From Paenibacillus donghaensis (lineage in GTDB: Bacteria; Bacillota; Bacilli; Paenibacillales; Paenibacillaceae), in the NCBI RefSeq assembly GCF_002192415.1, contig NZ_CP021780.1, positions 2,790,001-2,854,000 of the forward strand: 64,000 bases of DNA, read 5' to 3'. Made by a program: the position numbers and the translations under genes. Numbering within the stretch: the first letter of the stretch is position 1; every line of letters begins with the position of its first letter. This document shows, one piece after another, positions 1-7,214 of this stretch. The notes beneath the pieces are model-generated. The model was given only the letters and a program-made list of their open reading frames with translations, made no database searches and had not been told where the DNA came from.

Positions 1-276
1 AATCAACAAGACACATCCGATCAAATCGTTGGTTTGCTATTTGAATTAGCTCACTATTATTTATCCAAGAAAAACTATACAAGAGGTTTTGAATTTCTAA
101 TGGACGGAATGGAAAAATGTACTATAATTAATAATGAAAGCATTTTACTAAGAAATATGAAATTATTCGAATGTTATCGTAAAGTTGCTCCAGATGAATT
201 CAAGTCACAGTATCACAATTTAGTAGAAGAGAGGGGAACTTATGAAGAAGAAACTCGCTCTATTGTGGGTCACTAG
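1..276 (+). CDS. RRNPP/TPR-type peptide receptor, C-terminal part
   Basis: The reading frame is open from base 1 and stops at 276, so only the last ~91 residues are present. They are helical with TPR-like spacing (ELAHYYLSKKNYTRGFEFL, then SILLRNMKLFECYRK), as in the C-terminal repeats of Rap/AimR/AloR receptors. No HTH or catalytic part lies in the window. The 3' end overlaps, in another frame, the start (242) of a short secreted peptide gene. A TPR receptor overlapping a small exported peptide gene is the usual layout of receptor/pro-peptide pairs in Bacillota, and Paenibacillus species are known to carry many such pairs. The receptor identity is inferred from the repeat pattern and context. 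Confidence 0.6.
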   Translation, partial: NQQDTSDQIVGLLFELAHYYLSKKNYTRGFEFLMDGMEKCTIINNESILLRNMKLFECYRKVAPDEFKSQYHNLVEERGTYEEETRSIVGH

Positions 277-603
277 TTTTTTGCTGGTAGTAGTCATTGG
301 CACACCACTGATCGGTCCAGATCAAAATGAAATACAAGTGCCACCTTCAGGTTCAGTTTATCAACCTATGGGGCACCATGGCGGAGGTTGAGTTGAACCA
401 TACCTCTTTACATTAATATAAACTCTTTGAACAACTCGAATATTCAATCTTACCGAAGTGCAATATCACAATTTACTAGAAGAGAGGGTAACTTATGAAG
501 AAGAAACTCGCTCTATTGTGGGTCACTAGTTTTTTGCTGGTAGTAGTCATTGGCACACCACTGATCGGTCCAGATCAAAATGAAATACAAGTGCCACCTT
601 CAG
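211..603 (+). repeat. Tandem duplication of receptor tail plus pro-peptide gene
   Basis: Bases 211-350 recur at 464-603 with an offset of exactly 253 bp. The stretches 237-350 and 490-603 are identical by eye, and upstream of them only isolated changes are seen. The second unit still encodes the receptor's last residues in frame (YHNLLEER...EETRSIVGH, stop), so the duplication took the receptor 3' end along with the pro-peptide gene. Divergence begins at codon 37 of the pro-peptide, the part expected to be the mature signal. Confidence 0.85.
242..391 (+). CDS. Secreted signalling pro-peptide 1 (Phr/AloP-like)
   Basis: This 49-residue ORF has an export signal: MKKKLALLW, a hydrophobic core (SFLLVVVIGTPLIG), a polar linker (PDQNEIQVPPS) and a short C-terminal tail (VYQPMGHHGGG). 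The RBS GAGAGGGG lies just upstream, and the gene overlaps the end of the receptor by 35 bp, suggesting translational coupling. Signal-bearing peptides of 40-60 residues with a mature C-terminal oligopeptide are typical of RRNPP pro-peptides. I infer the mature signal lies in the last 5-10 residues; the cleavage site cannot be read from sequence. A near-identical second copy follows at 495. Confidence 0.65.
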   Translation: MKKKLALLWVTSFLLVVVIGTPLIGPDQNEIQVPPSGSVYQPMGHHGGG

Positions 604-644
604 ATATTGTTTATCAAGCTCTTGGACACCATGGCGAAGGCTGA
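495..644 (+). CDS. Secreted signalling pro-peptide 2 (Phr/AloP-like)
   Basis: This 49-residue ORF is identical to pro-peptide 1 over residues 1-36. It differs in the tail, which reads DIVYQALGHHGEG instead of GSVYQPMGHHGGG. The RBS AGAGAGGG lies at 481-488. The shared V-Y-Q and G-H-H-G positions with substitutions between them suggest the same peptide scaffold with altered specificity. It is followed by a strong terminator at 676-703, so the receptor and both peptides probably form one transcription unit. An in-frame remnant of the receptor C-terminus lies upstream as a by-product of the duplication. Confidence 0.65.
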   Translation: MKKKLALLWVTSFLLVVVIGTPLIGPDQNEIQVPPSDIVYQALGHHGEG

Positions 645-675
645 GTTCTAGCCATCTATCTTCACTCTAAACCAA

Positions 676-703
676 ACGCCCCCAAATCCGGGGGCGTTTT
701 TCT
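676..703 (+). terminator. Rho-independent terminator after the pro-peptide genes
   Basis: The stem ACGCCCCC / GGGGGCGT with loop AAATCC is followed directly by a T run. It closes the receptor/pro-peptide unit. Confidence 0.85.
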
Positions 704-787
704 GTGAAAAAAATAGCATACCCGCAATCTTGCCAGAAGCTATTTTTTGTCCTTTTATACTAAAATATGACACAAGGAGGTTGTACC

Positions 788-991
788 ATGCCAATCAATC
801 AAGGTGTAACTTTGGATCGTGTCGAAACTGCCAGAAAGAGACTATACCAGGTCCAGCAAAAATATGGATTTCTGACCCACCCCAAAGTGGTCGAGCAATC
901 CAAGAAATTAGATGATCTGTTAAACCTATACAAACCGTACTCTTCGCAGACCGCAGCCCATGAACGTAAGCAAGCCGAGAGAATTATCTAG
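788..991 (+). CDS. Spo0E-family aspartyl-phosphate phosphatase
   Basis: The protein has 67 residues. The start is the ATG at 788, 7 nt after a perfect AAGGAGG; longer upstream starts lack an RBS. It is predicted to be a two-helix hairpin with the family signature S-x-x-x-D inside SKKLDDLLNLY. Spo0E-like proteins dephosphorylate Spo0A~P and delay sporulation. Length and motif fit the small YnzD/YisI-type members. It is monocistronic between two terminators (676-703 and 1023-1050). Confidence 0.8.
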   Translation: MPINQGVTLDRVETARKRLYQVQQKYGFLTHPKVVEQSKKLDDLLNLYKPYSSQTAAHERKQAERII

Positions 992-1022
992 GGCATGGGG
1001 AACGCACCCTATTTCTCACCTT

Positions 1023-1050
1023 AACGCTCCAGTCTTAGACTGGAGCGTTT
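1023..1050 (+). terminator. Terminator after the Spo0E-like gene
   Basis: The inverted repeat AACGCTCCAGTC / GACTGGAGCGTT has a short TTA loop and a moderately T-rich tail. Confidence 0.75.
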
Positions 1051-1056
1051 ATTCTT

Positions 1057-1155
1057 GAAATATAAGAAATTATATGTTCTACACTATTATTTATCCTTCT
1101 ATTTTTCGCAGAAACGGATGCCGTCTCTTGCAGAGGACGGCGAAGCCGTTTCTTC
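1057..1155 (-). repeat. Interspersed structured repeat, copy A
   Basis: Read on the minus strand, this copy has a GC hairpin (GCCGTC...GACGGC), then CGTTTCTGCGAAAAATAGAAG, then an AT-rich tail with ACATATAATTTCTTATAT. Copies B (4605-4707), C (5405-5508) and D (33716-33792) carry the same core. It lies between the Spo0E-like gene and the kdpD promoter and has no coding content. Confidence 0.75.
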
Positions 1156-1179
1156 TTATTATGCCCGGACAGCGGTAAT

Positions 1180-1244
1180 CTTAATGCGATCTTAATGCTG
1201 CGGTCAAAGTTGTAATGCTATGCTGATTTTGCTCATGCTATACT
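1180..1244 (+). promoter_or_regulatory. kdpD promoter with four-box operator (P1)
   Basis: Hexamers CTTAAT (1180), CTTAAT (1191), TGTAAT (1211) and GCTGAT (1222) precede an extended -10, TGCTATACT (TATACT at 1239). Counted from the -10 they start at -59, -48, -28 and -17. The same spacing recurs at 5071-5135 and largely at 4787-4851. Direct repeats 11 bp apart are typical of OmpR-family activators, so KdpE is the likely ligand (inference). Confidence 0.6.
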
Positions 1245-1290
1245 GACGCTACAAGCGAATTAAGATGTTTACACAGAAAGCAGGATTCGG

Positions 1291-3870
1291 ATGGCAGATA
1301 AGAAAAGGGGCAAGCTTAGGATTTTCCTCGGCTATACGGAAGGGGTGGGCAGAACCCTGGCGATGCTGAAGGCTGCCCAAGAGGAGCATAGAAGCGGGGT
1401 TGCTATCCTTGCCGGAACAATTGAACATTCAGAGCACCCTAAGATTAGAGCGATGCTGGAACGGATGGAATATTTAGCGCCGCAGCTGCTCTCTCCCAAG
1501 GATTTCGATAGCCTGATATTCGACCTGGACCAGGCCATCCGCAGCAAGCCGGACCTGATCCTGCTGGATGGGTTAGCCCATACCAATGTTGCCGGAAGCC
1601 GTCACAGAACAAGATATAAGGATATCGAAGAGCTGCTCCGGGCAGGCATCCACGTATATACCACCGTTCATATTGCCCATATTGAGAGCCTTGCAGATAA
1701 GATTGCTTCGATTACGGGCATTCCTGTGCAGGAACGGATTCCTGACAGCGTATTCGAGCGTGCGGATCAGGTGGAATTAGTCGACGTTGATTCCCCTGAC
1801 CCGAAAGACCGCCCCACCCTCATAGCCTTGCGTGAAATCGCGCTGCGTTATACAGCAGATCAGCTGAAGCGGATTGCGGCCCACATCAGCGGGCAAGTGA
1901 TGGATACAAGCTTCTATACGAAAGACCATATCCTGGTCTGCTTGTCCTCCGCCCCCTCCAACCAACAGGTAATTCGTGCTGCGGCAAGGATGGCCGAGGC
2001 CTTCCACGGCACGTTTACAGCACTATTTGTGGAAACTCCGCAAACAGCACGGTTAACCCCTGCGGATAAATCGGTGCTGAGGGACAACCTGAAACTGGCA
2101 GAGCAGCTCGGCGCACAGCTGGCCACCGTATATGGCGAGGATATTCCGGCCCAGATTGCCGAATACGCTGCAACCAGCCGGGTATCCAAGATTGTCATGG
2201 GACGTTCCCATCACAAGAGGAGGTGGCTAAGCCCAACCAATCTGGTCGATAAGCTGACCGCTTCCGCGCCAAATATGGATATTTATATCATTCCCGACAC
2301 CGGATCTTCCCGCTTCAAGAGGACTCCCGCGTATACGAATCCCCAGAAGCTCTCGCTGGCCGACACAGCGATTACCTTAGGGATCTTGACGGGTTGTACT
2401 TTGATCGGACTTTGGTTTTATTTTCTTGGCTTTAGGGAAGCGAATATTATCACGGTGTATATTTTGGGCGTTCTGTTGAACGCGATGCTCACCAAGGGCA
2501 GGCTGTACAGTGCCGTCACGTCCTTATTAAGTGTGCTTGTGTTCAATTATTTCTTCACGGAGCCTTATTTCTCTCTGCAAGCCTATGGATCGGGTTACCC
2601 GGTGACTTTTCTGGTTATGCTGACGGCTTCTTTCATTACCAGCACACTTACGATGCGGGTGAAGGAGCAGGCTCGCCAATCCGCGCAAAAAGCCTACCGT
2701 ACAGAGGTGCTGCTGGAAACGAGCCGTAAATTGCAGCAGGCCCAGGATATCCCCGCGATCATCAATGAAACGGCACAGCAAATGGTCAAGCTGCTGGACC
2801 GGACAGTTATTTTCTATGCCGCACAGCAATCCTCGTTGTCAGCACCGCTGATCTTCTCCAGGCAGGGGGCAGTTGTTGAACCGCAGGCCTATACCGCCGG
2901 GTACGAACGTGAGGTTGCGGACTGGGTCTATAAGAACAACAAACGTGCCGGAGCTACTACAGACACTTTCTCAGGGGCCAGCGGCCTGTACCATGCTGTT
3001 CGTGGGAGGGACACGGTATTTGCCGTTGCGGCCATTGTTATGGAGCAGGGTAACCCGCTGGACGCCTTTGAGCAGAGTCTGATGATTGCCATGCTGGGGG
3101 AATGTGCGCTGGCGCTGGAGAAAGAGCTGCTGAACGCGAAACAGAAGGAAATCTCTCTGCAGATCCAGCAGGAGCAGCTGCGCACCAATCTGCTGCGGGC
3201 AATCTCCCACGACCTGCGCACCCCCCTTACCAGTATTTCCGGCCATGCAGGCATTCTGATCGGGAACTCCAAGGTACTGGGTGAGCAGCAGAAGCAGGAG
3301 TTATACACCGATATTTATGACGACTCGATGTGGCTGATCAATCTGGTAGAGAATCTGCTGTCCATTACCCGGATGGACAATGGGGCAGTGCAGCTGCAGC
3401 TGCAGGGAGAGCTGCTGGAGGAGGTCATTGCCGAGGCACTGCTGCACGTGAATCGAAACAGCAAGGATCATACGATTATAACGGTAGTGGAAGAGGAGTT
3501 GCTCATGGCCCGCATGGATTCCCGCCTGATGGTGCAGGTTCTGATCAACATCGTGGACAACGCGATTAAATATACACAGACCGGTTCGCATATTACGATC
3601 GCGGCAAGACGCGACCAGCAGATGGTGGTTGTAGAAATCTCCGACGATGGCCCAGGTATCTCCGAGGAGGCCAAGTCGAAGCTGTTTGATATGTTCTATA
3701 CGGCCAACAATCTTCGAGGGGATGGCAGGCGTGGTTTAGGTCTAGGGCTGTCGCTCTGCAAGTCGATTGTGCATGCGCATGGTGGTGAGCTTGAAGTGCA
3801 GAATAATGATCCGCAGGGGACAGTGTTTCGCTTCACCCTGCAGGCTGAGGAGGTGACGGTTCATGAATAA
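1291..3870 (+). CDS. kdpD: KdpD sensor histidine kinase for potassium/osmotic stress
   Basis: At 859 residues it is full-length for KdpD. Residues ~8-215 form the KdpD N-terminal domain and ~220-345 the USP-like domain (SSAPSN...FTALFVET, resembling the c-di-AMP-binding motif region of KdpD proteins). Four membrane segments span ~365-475 and a GAF-like region ~490-620. The HisKA box SHDLRTPLT carries phospho-His640, and HATPase motifs (DNAIKYT, DDGPGIS, GLGLGLS) follow. The Walker A-like loop is GYTEGVGRT rather than G-x-x-x-G-V-G-K-T, and the Walker B region reads LLDGLAHTN instead of DELAHTN, so N-domain nucleotide binding may be altered. Its 3' end overlaps kdpE by 8 bp. Confidence 0.93.
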   Translation: MADKKRGKLRIFLGYTEGVGRTLAMLKAAQEEHRSGVAILAGTIEHSEHPKIRAMLERMEYLAPQLLSPKDFDSLIFDLDQAIRSKPDLILLDGLAHTNVAGSRHRTRYKDIEELLRAGIHVYTTVHIAHIESLADKIASITGIPVQERIPDSVFERADQVELVDVDSPDPKDRPTLIALREIALRYTADQLKRIAAHISGQVMDTSFYTKDHILVCLSSAPSNQQVIRAAARMAEAFHGTFTALFVETPQTARLTPADKSVLRDNLKLAEQLGAQLATVYGEDIPAQIAEYAATSRVSKIVMGRSHHKRRWLSPTNLVDKLTASAPNMDIYIIPDTGSSRFKRTPAYTNPQKLSLADTAITLGILTGCTLIGLWFYFLGFREANIITVYILGVLLNAMLTKGRLYSAVTSLLSVLVFNYFFTEPYFSLQAYGSGYPVTFLVMLTASFITSTLTMRVKEQARQSAQKAYRTEVLLETSRKLQQAQDIPAIINETAQQMVKLLDRTVIFYAAQQSSLSAPLIFSRQGAVVEPQAYTAGYEREVADWVYKNNKRAGATTDTFSGASGLYHAVRGRDTVFAVAAIVMEQGNPLDAFEQSLMIAMLGECALALEKELLNAKQKEISLQIQQEQLRTNLLRAISHDLRTPLTSISGHAGILIGNSKVLGEQQKQELYTDIYDDSMWLINLVENLLSITRMDNGAVQLQLQGELLEEVIAEALLHVNRNSKDHTIITVVEEELLMARMDSRLMVQVLINIVDNAIKYTQTGSHITIAARRDQQMVVVEISDDGPGISEEAKSKLFDMFYTANNLRGDGRRGLGLGLSLCKSIVHAHGGELEVQNNDPQGTVFRFTLQAEEVTVHE

Positions 3871-4579
3871 ACCCTTGATTCTTGTCGTGGAGGATGACAG
3901 GCCTATCCGGAAGCTGATTACCACAACCCTGGAGACACAGGGCTATAAATATCACACGGCGGAAACCGGTGAAGCTTCCATTCTGGAGGCCGTGTCCAGC
4001 CAGCCGGATATTATGATTCTCGACCTGGGACTTCCTGACATGGACGGCGTGGAAATTATTAGAAAAGTGCGGGAATGGTCCAATATTCCCATCATCGTGG
4101 TCAGCGCACGCAGCGAAGACCGCGACAAAATCGATGCGCTGGACGCCGGAGCCGATGATTATCTGACCAAACCCTTCAGCGTGGAGGAGCTGTTGGCCAG
4201 GTTGCGGGTGAGCCTGCGGCGAATCCGTTATGACAGCGAGAAGCTGCTAAAGGACGCGTCGATTTTTACCAATGGAAGCTTGAAGATTGATTATGCGGCA
4301 GGCTGCACGTGGCTGGACGAGGAGGAAATCCATCTGACACCGATTGAATACAAGCTGCTATGCCTGCTGGCCAGAAATGTAGGCAAGGTACTAACTCATA
4401 ATTATATCCTGCATGAGATCTGGGGCAGTCATACCTACGATGTTCCGGCCTTGCGTGTCTTCATGGCAACCCTGCGCAAAAAAATCGAAGCCGCTCCCTC
4501 GCAGCCGAAGTATATTCAGACGCATATTGGTGTTGGGTACCGGATGCTCCAGGTGGGCGAGGACAGCAAGGGGATCTGA
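3863..4579 (+). CDS. kdpE: KdpE OmpR-family response regulator
   Basis: The protein has 238 residues. The receiver domain holds acidic D11/D12, phospho-acceptor D54 (MILDLGLPDMDG) and the conserved Lys in TKPFSVEE. A winged-helix DNA-binding domain follows (LTPIEYKLLCLLARN...VGYRM). It is translationally coupled to kdpD (ATG inside the last codons of kdpD) and presumably activates the kdpFABC promoter, and from the shared boxes also its own. It is followed by repeat copy B and a hairpin. Confidence 0.93.
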   Translation: MNKPLILVVEDDRPIRKLITTTLETQGYKYHTAETGEASILEAVSSQPDIMILDLGLPDMDGVEIIRKVREWSNIPIIVVSARSEDRDKIDALDAGADDYLTKPFSVEELLARLRVSLRRIRYDSEKLLKDASIFTNGSLKIDYAAGCTWLDEEEIHLTPIEYKLLCLLARNVGKVLTHNYILHEIWGSHTYDVPALRVFMATLRKKIEAAPSQPKYIQTHIGVGYRMLQVGEDSKGI

Positions 4580-4604
4580 CCGATTATATAGACAGTCATA
4601 CAAG

Positions 4605-4707
4605 TAGAAACAGCTTAGCAGTCCTTTTATAAGGACGGGGACGTTTCAGCGAGAAATAGAAGGATAATTTATGGTGTGAAGCATATAAATTCTTATATTT
4701 TTAATAT
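4605..4707 (+). repeat. Interspersed structured repeat, copy B
   Basis: The hairpin GTCCTT-TTAT-AAGGAC is followed by ACGTTTCAGCGAGAAATAG, AAGGATAA and GCATATAAATTCTTATAT. It is the same family as copies A, C and D. It sits directly after kdpE. Confidence 0.8.
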
Positions 4708-4710
4708 AAC

Positions 4711-4735
4711 AGCCATGCTCAATCTGAGCATGGCT
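4711..4735 (+). terminator. Hairpin after kdpE
   Basis: The perfect 11-bp stem AGCCATGCTCA / TGAGCATGGCT has a 3-nt loop. The T-rich tail is weak, so it may attenuate rather than fully stop transcription from kdpDE. Confidence 0.6.
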
Positions 4736-4786
4736 ATTTGTGGTTTCCCTCTTTTTCAAGCAGCCCGTAGCACCTCCCCGCCAAAT

Positions 4787-4851
4787 TTAAATGTAATCTT
4801 AATCCGCCGCCGTAAACCCTAATCCAGAACTAATGGCTGGAGTGCTAAGCT
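4787..4851 (+). promoter_or_regulatory. Four-box promoter P2 ahead of a small membrane-protein gene
   Basis: The boxes TTAAAT (4787, weak), CTTAAT (4798), CCTAAT (4818) and ACTAAT (4829) precede a -10-like TAAGCT at 4846. The offsets -59, -48, -28 and -17 match those of P1 and P3. The CCTAATCC-GAACTAATGG stretch is shared almost letter for letter with P3. Confidence 0.55.
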
Positions 4852-4931
4852 GATTCATAGCCAGATAACGGCTATATAAGATGAACTTAAGAATGGAGTT
4901 CTATAACAGCACAAGAAAAGAGGTCCTTGTA

Positions 4932-5075
4932 ATGGCAGATGTATGGAACAATGTCGGGCTAATCTCCTTCATGATTGTGGTGCTCTATGTATTGAAAAAG
5001 GTATTCGAGCACATTGATTTGCAGAGAGCAGGCAGGGCAGAAGAGGAGGACGACGACGTTAAGGGCCAATCTTAA
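4932..5075 (+). CDS. Small single-pass membrane protein in the kdp locus
   Basis: The protein has 47 residues. The start is the ATG at 4932, with AAGAGGT just upstream. A single hydrophobic segment (VGLISFMIVVLYVLKKVF, residues ~7-24) is followed by a charged, acidic tail (RAEEEDDD). I do not recognise the family. Its own four-box promoter (P2), shared with kdpD and kdpF, implies co-regulation with the potassium pump. It could be a pump-associated or sensor-associated micropeptide; this is inference from context. Confidence 0.5.
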   Translation: MADVWNNVGLISFMIVVLYVLKKVFEHIDLQRAGRAEEEDDDVKGQS

Positions 5076-5135
5076 TGCGATCTTAATTCTCTCAACCAAA
5101 CCCTAATCCTGAACTAATGGGAGACATGATACGCT
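5071..5135 (+). promoter_or_regulatory. Four-box promoter P3 of the kdpFABC operon
   Basis: The boxes CTTAAT (5071), CTTAAT (5082), CCTAAT (5102) and ACTAAT (5113) lie ahead of the -10 TACGCT at 5130. The geometry (-59, -48, -28, -17) equals that of P1. The first box overlaps the stop codon of the preceding small gene. Confidence 0.6.
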
Positions 5136-5194
5136 AAACCGGAAGTCAAAAACCTATATCGAGAAAAAGAGAACAGAGGGAGAGGAACCGTGAA

Positions 5195-5308
5195 ATGATG
5201 ATGGATCTGTATATGGTGGCGGCCATGGCCGGGATCTTTGGATTATTCTATGCTTTTATCCAGTGGTGTGGGCATGTGGTCGACGATGCAGGGGGGAATG
5301 GACAGTGA
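5195..5308 (+). CDS. Tiny membrane protein immediately upstream of kdpF
   Basis: The protein has 37 residues, with three consecutive ATGs at 5195-5203 and the RBS GAGAGGAA at 5180-5187. One hydrophobic helix (MVAAMAGIFGLFYAFIQWC) is followed by HVVDDAGG. Its stop codon overlaps the GTG of kdpF, so the two are translationally coupled. Short proteins of this kind precede kdpF in kdp operons of several phyla, but their function is not established to my knowledge. Confidence 0.6.
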   Translation: MMMDLYMVAAMAGIFGLFYAFIQWCGHVVDDAGGNGQ

Positions 5309-5382
5309 CTGTAGTGATGATAGCAACCCTGCTGTTGTTTCTCTATCTGGTGTACGCCTTGATCCATCCCGAGAAATTCTGA
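5305..5382 (+). CDS. kdpF: KdpF, small subunit of the potassium ATPase
   Basis: The protein has 25 residues from the GTG at 5305. It is a single membrane helix ending in YLVYALIHPEKF, the family's characteristic Y-x-L-x-x-P/A-E-x-F tail. KdpF stabilises the KdpABC complex in E. coli. It overlaps the preceding ORF and is separated from kdpA by repeat copy C (~140 bp), which is unusual because kdpF and kdpA normally abut. Confidence 0.8.
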   Translation: MTVVMIATLLLFLYLVYALIHPEKF

Positions 5383-5404
5383 ACATCAACAAGACAGCTT
5401 GCTA

Positions 5405-5508
5405 CAAGTGCAAACGGCTTCGCCGTCCATTTAAAGGACGGGGAGTTTCAGCGAGAAATAGAAGGATGAAGGATAGCGGAAAACATATACTTTCTTCTAT
5501 TTTTAAAA
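5405..5508 (+). repeat. Interspersed structured repeat, copy C (inside the kdp operon)
   Basis: The hairpins CGGCTTCGCCG and CGTCC-ATTTAAA-GGACG are followed by AGTTTCAGCGAGAAATAG, AAGGAT and an AT-rich tail. It lies between kdpF and kdpA and ends a few bases before the kdpA RBS, so it is transcribed as part of the operon and may affect kdpA expression. Confidence 0.78.
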
Positions 5509-5521
5509 AGGAGGGGCATTC

Positions 5522-7198
5522 GTGGGAATTGTGCAATTGATCGTAGTTATTCTTATTCTGCTGCTGCTGGTGAAGCCGGCAGGAACTTATCTATATTATG
5601 TCTTCTCCAATGAACCGAACCGAACGGACAGACTATTCGCCGGGCCGGAAAAGGTGATCTACCGCCTGATCGGGCTGAAGCGGCGAGGCGGCATGTCCTG
5701 GAAGAAATATGCAATCAGCTTCTTGGTAACCAACATCGTGCTGGTCGCCTTCGGCTATCTCATCCTGCGGCTGCAGAAGGGCCTTCCGTTGAATCCCAGC
5801 GGCATCGGCAGCATGGAACAGACACTCAGCTTCAACACGGTGATCAGCTTCATGACCAATACCAATCTGCAGCACTACAGCGGGGAAACAGGCGTCTCCT
5901 ATTTCTCGCAGATGGCGGTCATGACGATGCTGATGTTCACCTCGGCAGCCAGCGGGTTCAGCGTGGCGCTGGCTTTTGTCAGAGGCATTACCGGACGCTC
6001 GTCGGTCGGGAACTTCTTCGAGGATTTCGTCAAAGCTCATGTGCGGGTCTTTCTGCCGCTGGCGCTGCTGATGACCCTAATTATGGTCGGACTGCAGGTA
6101 CCGCAGACACTGAAGCCGACACTTGAGTTAACTACTCTGGAAGGCCAAACACAGCAGATTGCCATCGGGCCGATTGCCTCACTGGAATCGATCAAACATC
6201 TGGGCACGAACGGCGGCGGCTTCTTCGGGGCCAACTCGGCACATCCGTTCGAGAATCCCAGCCCGCTGACTAATGTACTGGAGATCCTCTCCATGTGGCT
6301 GCTGCCGGCATCACTGCCTTACATGTATGGATTGTTTGCGAAGAACAAACGGCAGGGCTGGATGCTGTTCAGTGCCATGATGACCTTGTTCGTGCTGCTG
6401 CTGGGACTGAACTATTACGCTGAAACCCAGGGCAACCCGGCTATTCAGGCGACGGGCATCGATGCCTCTCAGGGCAATATAGAAGGCAAGGAGGTCCGTT
6501 TCGGAATCGCCCAATCGGCACTGTTCACTACCGTAACTACGGCTGCCACCACTGGCAGTGTGAATAATATGCATGATACGTTAACCCCACTGGGCAGCAT
6601 CACGCCACTTACGCTGATGATGCTGAACAATGTATTTGGAGGCAAAGGGGTCGGGTTGGTCAATATGCTGATGTACGCCATGCTCGGCGTCTTCCTCTGC
6701 GGGCTGATGGTTGGCAGAACACCGGAATTCCTGGGGAGGAAGATCGAAGCGAGGGAGATGAAGCTGATTGCGATCGCGATCCTCGTCCATCCGCTGATAA
6801 TTCTGCTGCCTACGGCAGGAGCCTTCCTGACCGAGCTGGGTACAGGCAGCATTTCTAATCCAGGCTATCACGGGCTGACCCAGGTGCTATATGAATATGT
6901 CTCTTCTGCTGCCAATAACGGTTCAGGCTTCGAAGGGCTGGCAGACAACACCTCCTTCTGGAATCTTACCACTGGGGTAGTGATGCTGCTCGGCCGTTAT
7001 GTATCGATTATCGCGATGCTGGCCGTAGCGGGTTCCTTGCTGCGCAAAAGACCGGTTCCTGAGACGATCGGCACCTTCCGCACGGACAATGGCCTGTTCA
7101 CCGGCATTCTGATCGGTACCGTGCTGATCATCGGGGCACTGACCTTTCTCCCGGTGCTTGTACTTGGTCCGATTGCAGAATATTTAACTTTACAGTAG
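5522..7198 (+). CDS. kdpA: KdpA, potassium-translocating subunit
   Basis: The 558-residue polytopic protein starts at the GTG at 5522, after AAGGAGGGG. It belongs to the SKT channel-like superfamily. The selectivity-filter-like loops are visible as [39 protein letters not shown] and [13 protein letters not shown]. It takes up K+ at the membrane and passes it to KdpB. Length and motifs are normal. kdpB follows after 16 bp. Confidence 0.95.
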   Translation: MGIVQLIVVILILLLLVKPAGTYLYYVFSNEPNRTDRLFAGPEKVIYRLIGLKRRGGMSWKKYAISFLVTNIVLVAFGYLILRLQKGLPLNPSGIGSMEQTLSFNTVISFMTNTNLQHYSGETGVSYFSQMAVMTMLMFTSAASGFSVALAFVRGITGRSSVGNFFEDFVKAHVRVFLPLALLMTLIMVGLQVPQTLKPTLELTTLEGQTQQIAIGPIASLESIKHLGTNGGGFFGANSAHPFENPSPLTNVLEILSMWLLPASLPYMYGLFAKNKRQGWMLFSAMMTLFVLLLGLNYYAETQGNPAIQATGIDASQGNIEGKEVRFGIAQSALFTTVTTAATTGSVNNMHDTLTPLGSITPLTLMMLNNVFGGKGVGLVNMLMYAMLGVFLCGLMVGRTPEFLGRKIEAREMKLIAIAILVHPLIILLPTAGAFLTELGTGSISNPGYHGLTQVLYEYVSSAANNGSGFEGLADNTSFWNLTTGVVMLLGRYVSIIAMLAVAGSLLRKRPVPETIGTFRTDNGLFTGILIGTVLIIGALTFLPVLVLGPIAEYLTLQ

Positions 7199-7214
7199 GA
7201 AGAGGGAGATCAAG

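Noticed and set aside
1057..1155. Repeat copy A as a c-di-AMP (ydaO-type) riboswitch upstream of kdp genes
   Set aside because: The conserved riboswitch sequence blocks are absent, and other copies lie downstream of kdpE and in a non-kdp intergenic region.
2928..3308. Long antisense frames inside kdpD, kdpA, kdpB and other genes
   Set aside because: They mirror the codon bias of the sense gene and have no RBS or family motifs.
5238..5540. 100-residue open frame overlapping kdpF and repeat copy C
   Set aside because: It contradicts the well-supported kdpF and tiny-gene frames and runs through the repeat.
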